Shown here one piece after another: positions 1 to 10,374 of a DNA stretch of 64,000 nucleotides. Under the pieces are notes generated by a model. It saw only the letters and a program-made list of their open reading frames with translations. It did not search any database and was not told the origin of the DNA. The position numbers were made by a program, and so were the translations under genes. Origin of the DNA: Mimachlamys varia (Eukaryota > Mollusca > Bivalvia > Pectinida > Pectinidae); NCBI GenBank assembly GCA_947623455.1, contig OX392543.1, positions 19,714,757 through 19,778,756 of the forward strand, written 5' to 3'. How positions within the stretch are numbered: position 1 is the first letter of the stretch; every line of letters starts with the position of its first letter.

Positions 1-265
1 ATCGCTATTTCTAAGAAAGTACTGAAGGTATCTTTCTCAAATTTCATTTGTTGGTTCACCTTGGTCCCTAGTTGTGCATATTCCATTTTTGGACAGATCG
101 GAAAACAACATGGCCGACAGGCAGCCATCTTGGATTTTGACAATTGAAGTTTGTTATCCCTATTTCTGAGAATATACTGAAGGGAACTTTCACAAATTTC
201 ATATGTAGGTTCCTCCTGGTGCCTAGCTATGCTAAGAATAAGGAAACGACAATGTAATTCACAAA
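1..265 (+). repeat. Fragment of the 155-bp tandem repeat family
   Basis: About one and a half units of the tandem repeat seen in full at 5.1-7.2 kb, each carrying ATGGCCGACAGGCAGCCATC. It is followed by the same unique tail (a stretch near 220-262) that follows the array at 7.17-7.21 kb. This is the 3' part of a second copy of the 4952-7366 element, interrupted at about 268 by another element. The left part lies outside the window. Confidence 0.85.
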
Positions 266-267
266 AA

Positions 268-863
268 ACAAGAGGCCCAACGGGCCTTAACGGTCATCTG
301 ACTACCAATTGTAAAATCACTATGAAAATACGTGTAGTCATTAAATCAAGTTATAATATGCCTGTATAGATTGCCAAGTTCAAGATAGTCGCCTTCTTGG
401 ATTTCTGATGGGCTTGAAAAATAACAACACTTTGTTGGGACCATCTCAGGATATCATTTCTGGCAAGTTTTAGCTCAATTCCACTGGTAGAACTTGAGAA
501 GTTTAGAATGTGTTTTCAAAATGGCCGCTGTGGAGGCCATCTTGGATTTTTGACTACACGAAAAATAACAACAGTTTTGTCAGGACCATCTCAGGAGAAT
601 TTCTGGCAAGTTTCAGCTCATTCTCACTGGTGGAACTGGCGAAGTTTAAGATGTGTGTTCAAAATGTTGGCCATCTTGGATTTCTGATGGACTTGAAAAA
701 TGACAACACTTTGTCGGGATTATCATAGTCATTATGTCAGGATCATTTCTAGCTCATTTTGGAAGTTGAGAAGTTGAAAATGTGGAAAGCTTATGGACGG
801 TGCATGACGACGGACGAAGCATAATGACTATAGGTTATCCCGACTTATTGGGTCAGATGACCT
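268..863 (-). mobile_element. Non-autonomous Helentron-like element (GGTCATCTG type)
   Basis: Read on the minus strand, the 5' end at 833-863 is an imperfect hairpin starting AGGTCATCTGACCC. The 3' end at 268-299 is CAGATGACC, then a GGCCCGTTGGGCC hairpin and CTCTTGTT. The two ends carry inverted GGTCATCTG/CAGATGACC. The interior has two degenerate units with AATGGCCGC...GGCCATCTTGG and no coding capacity. The element sits in an A-run of a 4952-7366-type element, which fits insertion at T-rich sites. The family name is inference from structure. Confidence 0.7.
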
Positions 864-3800
864 GAAAACATGGGATATTCAAACACAGATAAAACTTACG
901 ATACATTCTGAAAGTATTAGGAAATTAAGACGATATTGTGCATTTAGTGAAAGTTTATAAACGATACTTGGTTCAATGTCTAACTTAAGTATTTCATTAA
1001 TGTGAAACAAGTTGATTTTTCAATGACGAGTAAAATGTGCTAATATATGTGCACTTAAGGAAGTGGGACAGTTATAAGTATAGACAATAATTTAGCTTTG
1101 ACATATTGTTTTTTTAAAGGTTTACAAATTATATAACATATTGATCACCACACAGAAGGTGATAATGTAAGAAGTCAACAGGAATGTGGTCAATGCATTG
1201 CAATTGCATTGATTGAAGTTTGTGCTAATAGATCATGTGACATTTTTGTGCAAACAAACAAAAATGTATGTGTACAGGAAGCAGTCAACTAATTAGATAA
1301 AGCACTTGCATGTGTAGAAAAGGTGTTTATAGTAAGAAGCAGTCAACAAAGCATTAAACAATAATACGGTTTTATTGTGGATGAGCTGTAACATATTTAT
1401 ATTAACACCAATAACACCAGATGTACATGAATGTGCATCACACTTGAGATCTACATGCATAACAACATGTCAAAACAGATATGACTTTTTGTTTTATTTT
1501 GATTTGTGTATTTGAAAGTTATTTGATATCTTATAATTAGTGTCATGAACTTATGTAACACCTAAAATTTGAAGCAAAACAATTTGTGAGAAGTAGAATA
1601 TATATTGTTTCATTTCAGAATGTGCACTTGAAACAAAAAAGATTTCTAAGTGTTAACAATATGTACACTCATGCGATATTATACATGTATATCTATACAT
1701 GACAGTTTCTGCAAATTAAGATAGATTTGCAAGACTTTGTGTGTTGGAGTTTGGATGTAGACTTGTTATCAACTTATACTAGTACAACCGTTGAAAGTGA
1801 GATAGAGCATCAGAATTGTTAAGAAGCGATTTTGTTTGTATTGTTTATCTATTTTGGAAAATGTATTGTTTAAATAAAAACAAAATGATATATCATGTTT
1901 TACCGCAGTATTATTTCAACTGAGAACGACTCATGTGTAAAATTTGTGTTAGTGGGTAGTTGTTGACTTGAATCACAGAGCGGTGTGCTCGAACTAGTAA
2001 GTTATATTGTACCTTTGATGAAATACATGATATTTTATGGGATCGGATATAGAAATTATACAAATATTGCAAGAGGGACCTAATATGTATGTGAAATTGC
2101 ATTATATTTGAGTGAAAAACAAAGTCAGGGAAGATAATTAATATAAGTTTGACATCGATCTGTGATTCAAGTCAACGGCTTAGCGGTACTTTATATATAT
2201 ATACGAGGCATTGCTAGTGTTTTTGGTTAGATTCATCTTGGATGCGTTTTAAAATGAAAAGAACAAAATAATTATCTCTTAATTATAAAGTGACTAGTAA
2301 TAAAACACTACGTATACATGTATATACTACATACAGGTACATGAGTGCCGAGTGCCTTTAATGACACTATGATTTACAAACATAACAATGTTTCAAAATT
2401 AAGTTTTCTTAAGTGAGCACTAGAGTACATATATGTATGATCACGTTGTATATTTATATGGCACCATGATCTACACAAATCACGATCGTTTTGAGTAGAG
2501 ATTTTTTTGGTCCGATTAATTTTCAATGTGCTTTTAAAATAAAAAGAACAAATTAAAGTACATCATCTGTTAAAGTGACTAGTAATATAACAGGATACTA
2601 GATGTACACACAAAACATGTTTAATAATAAAAGAAGGATTTCTTAAGCGAGTACATTTGAACACTGGGTACATGTATAACATATACATGATAACTTTATA
2701 TGGCACCAAGATGTACACATCACAATTCTCATGAGTAGAGAAGTTGATAGTTTGATTCATCTTGGATGTGTTTTAAAATAAAAAGAACAAAGTATGTCAA
2801 CTGTTAAAGTGACAAGTAATAAAACACTACACTACAGGTACATGTCCATCTTTTATGGCACTATGATCTACAAACATAACAATGTTTCAAAAGTAGAAAA
2901 AAAAAGAAATATTTGAACACTGGAGTACGCATATATATACATGATTACGTTGTGTGGCACCAAGATCTACACATATCACTCTTCTTATGAGTTAAGAAGT
3001 ATGGTGTGATTCATCATGAATGTGTTTTGAAAATAAAAACAACAAAGTGAAAGTGTATCATCTATTAAAGTGATTAGTAATAAAACACTACACTAGAAGT
3101 ACATGATTGCCTTTTATGGCACGAAAGTAATTATGATCTGCACACATAACATGTTTCAAAATTAGGATTTCTGAAGCGAGTACATTTGAACACTAGAGTA
3201 TGATATATGGCAGCTGTAATGGCACCAAGATCTATATTTATCACAATTTTCATGAGAAGAGAATGTTTTGGTTTGATTCACCTTGAATACGATTAAGAAC
3301 AAAATATATCATCTCTAATCGACAATAATAACATACTGCACCACATGTACAAGATTGCGTTTTATGACACTAGCTATGATTTACTATACAAACAAAGTTT
3401 TTCAAAAGTAGAATGTGTTAAGTGACTCCATTTGAATACGACGTGCATAATCATCTTGTACAGCACCAAGATCTGCATAGGTAACAATTGTCAAAAGTGT
3501 AAAAGATCTAGCAAGACATGACAGGAGTTTCCAGATTGTGATTTTTTATTTGGTATATTTATGATTAGCTACCTTAATTCTAAATATAACTAGAACTACA
3601 CAAAGAAAGGCGAGTTTGTTCAATTATATTACACATGTTATGAATTAGACAAATGCAGTAGTGTCTGTAACTTAGTACTGGATTAATCATTTAAAGGTCA
3701 GTTGGGTAAAACTGATATTGTACATATTTTAAAGAGAGATATCTTAAATCATGTGGTTAAAATGTAAATAAAAAATCAGTTTATTGTACGAGGGACCTGG

Positions 3801-4951
3801 GTGATACAATACAGTTTTTGTCTTGCATATATATTATAAGTGGACCACATTCCTAATATCCCTCCCAAAAATCAACTTGAAAATTCCCAATCATGATGAC
3901 TTTTTACAATCCGAAAAAAATCACAGTTTCCTTTTGAGATATATATACACTGTGTGTTTGAGTGTATTCCCCCCCCCCAATTTCTTATTAGTAAGTGCTA
4001 AAATTTTCTATATTTGGCAAATTGAACTTTCTCAGAATACACAGGAAAAACACTGCAATATTTTGTTTGTAATCAAAAAGCAATGCATTTGTTAGTTCAA
4101 TTTTGAAATCAGTTGCAACATATGATTTTGCTTGGAAATCAGTGTTGCATACATACAACTGATATCTGCTAGTCATTATTATTGAAGGTACAAACAATAA
4201 TAAAGTATATCAGCATTGTGAAACTACCAGCATATGTACATTTGACAAGATTTATAATCTTGGTTTAAGTGTAGTGTCTGTAACTATTGTATAGCATTAC
4301 ATGGTTTAATGAAAAACGGCTCAATGATTTCAAAGGAATTATTCATTTTTGGAAACTTTTGTTATAAAGTGAAATATTTCTATATCAGTATCTTTTTTTT
4401 TAATAGGAGATCTAGAGTTATATTTATCTGGATATTGACAATGTGTTTATAATAGAGTTTATAGTTCCCGTTTTATTCAGATTGTAACAATTTCAAATGT
4501 GTGTGCTATATCCAAGAAAAAAAGTGTCAATGTTATTTGTGGAGAGGAAAAATGTTAAATTCCAAAGAATTAATTAAAATAAACATAAAAAAGTTATTGC
4601 ATTTGATGTCACTCAAAACAAGTCATCCTAGCTAGTAACTAATTATATGAGCATGAAGGTTTTGTAAACATCACACATTAATTATAAACTTTCAGAAAAT
4701 TTCAAACAGTCATTATTTGAAGAATACAGTACCTTGATTTTTCACTGTCAGATGTACACAGTTGGGCATATTATTGTGTTTTACTCTTGTTTACAAAATC
4801 TGCATTACGAGTAATCGTATATGATATATATACATGTATTTGTACCACATTCAAGGACAGGTAGTAAGCTATATGTAACAGAAAGGCAACAATGTGAATG
4901 GTTTTCATGGTTTGGCAAGTTCTGAAGAGTGTGTTTTGAATTCCAGTTTTT
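864..4951. other. AT-rich non-coding interval
   Basis: About 4.1 kb with no ORF longer than 90 codons and no recognisable product. It holds the degenerate tandem array at 2220-3510, several poly-A/T runs and a short poly-C run near 3970. I see no exon with convincing splice sites and coding character. Confidence 0.6.
2220..3510 (+). repeat. Degenerate tandem repeat, about 240-280 bp unit
   Basis: Five diverged copies of a unit containing 'GATTCATCTTGGATG', 'AAAATAAAAAGAACAAA', 'AGTGACTAGTAATAA' and 'GGCACCAAGATCTACAC'. The first landmark recurs near 2226, 2508, 2748, 3003 and 3270. The copies differ by many substitutions and small indels, so the array is old. No coding potential seen. Confidence 0.75.
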
Positions 4952-4994
4952 AGCCCACCATCTGATGATGGTGGGCTATTCAAATCGCCCTGCG

Positions 4995-5109
4995 TCCGTG
5001 GTCCGTCGTCCGTCCGTCCGTCAGTCCGTCCGTCCGTCCGTCAGTCCGTCCGTCCGTCCGTCCGTCCGTCAGTCCGTCCGTCCGTCCGTCCGTCCGTCCG
5101 TCCGTCCGT
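4995..5109 (+). repeat. CCGT/GTCC microsatellite
   Basis: An almost uninterrupted run of 4-bp CCGT units with occasional 'CAGT' interruptions, just inside the 5' hairpin of the surrounding element. Shorter versions of the same run occur at 35207-35222 and 59789-59805, also next to element starts. Confidence 0.95.
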
Positions 5110-5114
5110 AAACA

Positions 5115-7165
5115 ATTCTTGTTATCGCTATTTCTCATAAAGTACCAAAGGAATCTTTCTCAAATTTCATGTGTTGGTTCACCTTGGTCCCTAGTTGTGC
5201 ATATTCCATTTTGGGACCGATCTGAATTCAAGATGGCCGACAGGCAGCCATCTTGGATTTTGACATTTGAACTTTGTTATCCCTATTTCTTAGAATGTAC
5301 TGAATGGATCTTTCTCAAATTTCATGTGTAGGTTCCCCTTGGTGCTTAGTTATGCATATTGCATTTTGGGACCAATCCGAAAACAACATGGCCGACAGGC
5401 AGCCATCTTGGATTTTGACAGTTGAACTTTGTTATCGCTATTTCTGAGAATGTACTGAATGGATCTTTCTCAAATTTCATGTGTAGGTTCCCCTTGGTGT
5501 GTAGTTATGCATATTGCATTTTGGGACCAATCCAAAAACAACATGGCCGACAGGCAGCCATCTTGGATTTTGACAATTGAAGTTTGTTATCGCTATTTCT
5601 AAGAAAGTACTGAAGGTATCTTTCTCAAATTTCATGTGTTGGTTCACCTTGGTCCCTAGTTGTGTATATTCCATTTTGGGACCGATCTGAATTCAAGATG
5701 GCCGACAGGCAGCCATCTTGGATTTTGACATTTGAACTTTGTTATCCTTATTTCTGAGAATGTACTGAATGGATCTTTCTCAAATTTCATGTGTAGGTTC
5801 CCCTTGGTGCGTAGTTATGCATATTGCATTTTTGGACCAATCCGAAAACAACATGGCCGACAGGCAGCCATCTTGGATTTTGACAGTTGAACTTTGTTAT
5901 CGCTATTTCTGAGAATGTACTGAATGGATCTTTCTCAAATTTCATGTGTAGGTTCCCCTTGGTGTGTAGTTATGCATATTGCATTTTGGGACCAATCCAA
6001 AAACAACATGGCCGACAGGCAGCCATCTTGGATTTTGACAATTGAAGTTTGTTATCGCTATTTCTAAGAAAGTACTGAAGGTGTCTTTCTCAAATTTCAT
6101 GTGTTGGTTCACCTTGGTCCCTAGTTGTGTATATTCCATTTTGGGACCGATCTGAATTCAAGATGGCCGACAGGCAGCCATCTTGGATTTTGACAGTTGA
6201 ACTTTGTTATCGCTATTTCTGAGAATGTACTGAATGGATCTTTCTCAAATTTCATGTGTAGGTTCCCCTTGGTGTGTAGTTATGCATATTGCATTTTGGG
6301 ACCAATCCAAAAACAACATGGCCGACAGGCAGCCATCTTGGATTTTGACAATTGAAGTTTGTTATCGCTATTTCTAAGAAAGTACTGAAGGTATCTTTCT
6401 CAAATTTCATGTGTTGGTTCACCTTGGTCCCTAGTTGTGTATATTCCATTTTGGGACCGATCTGAATTCAAGATGGCCGACAGGCAGCCATCTTGGATTT
6501 TGACATTTGAACTTTGTTATCCTTATTTCTGAGAATGTACTGAATGGATCTTTCTCAAATTTCATGTGTAGGTTCCCCTTGGTGCCTAGTTATGCATATT
6601 GCATTTTTGGACCAATCCGAAAACAACATGGCCGACAGGCAGCCATCTTGGATTTTGACAGTTGAACTTTGTTATCGCTATTTCTGAGAATGTACTGAAT
6701 GGATCTTTCTCAAATTTCATGCGTAGGTTCGCCTTGGTGTGTAGTTATGCATATTGCATTTTGGGACCAATCCAAAAACAACATGGCCGACAGGCAGCCA
6801 TCTCGGATTTTGACAATTGAATTTCGTTATGGCTATTTCTCAGAAATTCCTGAAGGTATCTTTCTCAAATTTCATGTGTTGGTTCACCTTGGTCCCTAGT
6901 TGTGTATATTCTATTTTGGGACAGATCAGAAAACAATATGGCCGACAGGCAGCCATCTTGGATTTTGACAATCGAAGTTTGTTATCGCTATTTCTAAGAA
7001 AGTACTGAAAGTATCTTTCTCAAATTTCATGTGTTGGTTCACCTTGGTCCCTAGTTGTGCATATTCCATTTTTGGACAGATCGGAAAACAACATGGCCGA
7101 CAGGCAGCCATCTTGGATTTTGACATTTGAAGTTTGTTATCCCTATTTCTGAGAATATACTGGTG
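5115..7165 (+). repeat. 155-bp tandem array (about 13 units)
   Basis: Units of about 155 bp run from 'TTTGTTATCGCTATTTCT' through 'CAAATTTCATGTGT' to 'CAGCCATCTTGGATTTTGA'. Near-identical segments recur at 465-bp and 310-bp spacing, so the array has a three-unit higher-order period in its middle. Each unit holds an inverted pair AAGATGGC or ACATGGCC ... GCCATCTT. Confidence 0.95.
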
Positions 7166-7364
7166 CCTAGCTATGCTAAGAATAAGGAAACGACAATGTA
7201 ATTCACAAAAAAAAACAAAAAAATGCATCTGTGTCCCACCAGAGTCTCTGCTCACACTTAATCAACACCTAAGAGACAATCGAAAGAAGAGAAAAGAACC
7301 ATCTTTCAAAAAACAAACTTAGATCATTTGATGGTGGGCGCCAAGATCCCTCTGGGATCTCTTG

Positions 7365-10189
7365 TTAATAAATTTTCATAACAATATCTGTGTGTTCCTG
7401 GCAGTCTACAGAGATACCGTCAAGCTCTAGGAAATAATCATCCAGTGTATCATCATCCTTGTCTGTGATATTGTTTGTTTCACAATATGTTGACAGAACA
7501 TCTGAGAAGATAACAACGTTGTGCATCTTGTGGTTGGGGTCCTCTATGCCCATGGTGGCTTTCTTGTGTTTTGTGACATCCGATATTCTCTGCTTTACTT
7601 TGCAGTTAGGACATCTTATTGTTGTAGATGTTGATGTACCTTCGGCAGGTGTGTCCGTGTCCAAAGGTTTCATGCACTTGACACATTTTGTTGTTGATTG
7701 TATTTGAATTTGTGACAGCTTGCCACTAATGTGTGTAAGCGGCACATCTGGTATTGTTTCTTCAACACTTGCGAGTGGTGCAATTTCAACAAATGTTGTG
7801 TCTCTTGTGGTGTTGACTTGGAGGATTTTGTTGAAGTGCTTGCTGTAAAGGTTTGAAATTTTGTAACAGTTTCCAACGTTTACGTTCATTGCAGAGTTGC
7901 CCCAAAGTGGTAATGCTATGGTGCCAGTGGTATCTGCCAGAGTTGCTGTCTGTAGTGTTGTTTGTCCATACGCAGTAGTTCTTATTTCAGAAGAGCTGAG
8001 TTTTAGGACTTTGACTTTGAGGGTACACTGAAAAAAAAAATGCTTTTATTTATATACAGTGGATTCTTCTTTATTATCAGGTTGCAACTGTCAAACAAAA
8101 CATTATATGTACAGGAATGTGACATTAAGAGTGTATATATATTTAGTTGTATTTCCAATGTCTATAATGACTAATGTCATAAGTACTAAAGTATAGGCTA
8201 TAATCAATCACAGTACATTATGAAGATGTTTGGATCTACAGGTAATTTTTATACTTCATTCAAAAGTATTTTACATGTTTTCATATGGAATTGGCTATGC
8301 AATATTTAGTACAAGCTGTTTCAAAGATTTTGGAAATTACCAGGTACTTCATTTCTGGAAATTTATGTGATTAGTTAAAAAAAAAAAATAGATTTTTTTA
8401 ACAGGAATTCACCTTAAGATATATGATATTAATTAAATAAATATTACATGGATTATATATAGAGGGGAAAACAGTGTTTGGGAAAAATAAAATATAAAGA
8501 GGAATGTAATATATATATGAACACTAATGATATTATGTGGAATTCACAGTATAGCTATTTCACCTCTTTTTATGTTCAAGAAACATAATATTTTACAGGA
8601 GATTTATATGTGCTGAATACGGTATAGTACGCAATCTGACAATGTTATTTGATATTAAAGGGACTATTACTTTAAAATTTCAAGTCACAGTTGATCAAAA
8701 GGTAAATTACAGTATGCTAAAATATAGGTACTTGGTGCTAATTATAAGATTTAAAAGTGCTTGTAACCAATCAAAAAACCCAGTTAAAACATTGAAATAA
8801 AACTCATACAGGCTGTTTCTATTTCATATCATTATCGATCGGAGACCGTAAACAATTCACAAGGGCATGCACGATGCGGGGTATTTAAATTTCATAACAA
8901 AATGTTGAACGCCCAATACAAACATCATGACACACGACCTTAGGAATATGTAGTAAGTAATTAAAAGTTTATACATGTATACGTATATTTGATAGATCTA
9001 TATTGTAATTTAAGTAATCTGTCAATATTCTGTGACATGAATTTTTATATTTATTTACTTTCTTTATAATTAACGCTTATTCGGAAATTTTGTTTACTAT
9101 TTTCCACGTGTATGTCATGCGCTCTGGCTCGTGACTACACACTGTACACGTGTTATCAATTTGGCTTTCTCCGTGAAGTATTGTAAACAAAACCATTCGT
9201 TGTAAACAACTTTTAAAATCCCGTAAACACATACAGTCAAGTTTGGTGTTTTTTAATTCTTTGTCAACTTTTTTGAGAAGGAATCTTGTTAATTTGAATG
9301 TTTAAATAGCAATATCTTTTATGAATAGCTTTCCTGGTTTAAAGATACCCTATGTTTTTTGGGTTGTCGCATGGCATCATTTCCCGTACTTTTTTATAAT
9401 TTCATTTTTTTCATGTTTATATAAAAATAATGAGCACCAACTACGTTGATAAATATTATCATTGTTGCTTAATTACAACCTTAATTTTTATTCAGTATAC
9501 AAACTATTTGCTGGTATAAGGAAATAAAAATGCTGCATCAAATATTTAAAAAGTGTTCCATTTTGGGTATAGTACCGTTCCAATTTGGGTAGCGTCACCT
9601 TATAGGATCGTGCACGTGTATCACTATAGTTTAATTCATTTCACTATTTGCAAGCAGGAATCGCCGTTTAATGAACATGCAATCTAAAGTAATAGTCCCT
9701 TTAATCATTACAAAGTTAAATATTATTACTGTTTATCAGTCATCCATAGCGACGCAGTAAAACGACTCGGCGAGGAATAGAAGATGATGTGATGTATCAA
9801 CTTACCAACATGCTCGGTTCTGTTACTTGACTGATGTCGTTCTCTTTCACTTGCGCTTGATCAGCGAGTGGCTTCATGGCGAAATCAAGCCTTCGTTGCA
9901 CTACTGTAAGTTCCGTTCTTTTGTCGACAGTTATTTCTGTTTTGCCTTTATTTGGCGTGAGTTTGGGATTGGTCAGCTTGACTGGAGATTTCATTGTGCA
10001 CGCAGTTTGAAAAGTTTCCAATTTTTCTGGTGCAAATGATATAAATCTCATGGATGCATCTTTCGTTGTTTGAATCATTCCATCAAAATAATTGGTGGAG
10101 GATGTGCGAGATTTTTTCATCTCACTGACAGTTTGGATGTAGCCGATAAGCGTAGTCTCTTCATCAGGAAATTTCCTCTTGGTTGCCAT
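7365..10189 (-). CDS. RPA-like OB-fold zinc protein, two exons
   Basis: Exon 1 is 10189-9806 (ATG at 10189, 128 codons, ending at donor GTAAGT in phase 0). Exon 2 is 8027-7365, after a poly-pyrimidine tract and CAG, and continues in phase 0 to TAA. The product is 348 aa. Residues 1-128 are basic and Ser/Thr-rich, with a beta-rich YFDGMIQTTKD...SPVKL segment. Residues about 129-210 look like a replication protein A-type OB fold (KVKVLKL ... ATLADTTGTIALPLWG ... YKISNLYSKHF). CVKC (243-246) and CPNC (267-270) form a four-Cys zinc site as in RPA1. Single-stranded DNA or RNA binding is inferred. Such OB proteins also occur with rolling-circle transposons, so this may be a host paralogue or a captured gene. 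The stop codon lies on the edge of the 4952-7366 element. Confidence 0.75.
8028..9805 (-). other. Intron of the RPA-like gene
   Basis: A 1,778-bp AT-rich intron bounded by GT (minus strand, after 9806) and AG (before 8027), with a long T-run just before the acceptor. The phase is 0 on both sides. I see no nested coding sequence. It includes a stretch around 9540-9600 with two similar 'TTTGGGTA' motifs. Confidence 0.7.
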
Positions 10190-10314
10190 ATTTTCTGCAG
10201 CGTAGCGCGCGAAAAGTGAAAGACCCGGATCATTCGGCAAACCTCGGCCGATTCCGGTCCCCTTAGCCGAGATGTGACGAAACGCATGTACAAAAAAAAC
10301 GACCAATCTCTCTC

Positions 10315-10374
10315 AATCGGGAACCGTCGGCACTTTCCGTAAATGAGAACGGAAAGTGTCGACGGTTTTCGATT
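10315..10374. repeat. 26-bp stem hairpin upstream of the RPA-like gene
   Basis: Arms 10315-10340 and 10349-10374 are inverted copies matching at 23 of 26 positions, with an 8-nt loop (AAATGAGA). The three mismatches would be G-U pairs in plus-strand RNA. The structure lies about 125 bp upstream of the ATG at 10189, in the likely promoter or 5' UTR. Confidence 0.85.

Larger units (their letters stand above)
4952..7366 (+). mobile_element. Complete non-autonomous Helentron-like element (GCCCACCATC type)
   Basis: The 5' end is a perfect 11-bp stem hairpin (4952-4977, AGCCCACCATC / GATGGTGGGCT), followed by a CCGT microsatellite and about 13 copies of a 155-bp tandem unit. A short unique tail leads to the 3' end: GATGGTGGGC at 7330-7339, a 7-bp stem hairpin AGATCCC/GGGATCT (7344-7360), then CTTGTT. 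GCCCACCATC at the 5' end is inverted at the 3' end. This matches the published design of Helentron-associated elements: inverted ends, central tandem repeats and a 3' hairpin. There is no coding gene inside. The short minus ORFs repeated identically in the array are repeat artefacts. Confidence 0.8.

Noticed and set aside
4995..5109. Arg/Pro/Ser-rich peptide encoded by the CCGT run
   Set aside because: Microsatellite translation, not a gene.
5477..7255. Identical 65-codon minus-strand ORFs and a 109-codon ORF
   Set aside because: They lie entirely in the 155-bp tandem array and recur with its period. Non-coding.
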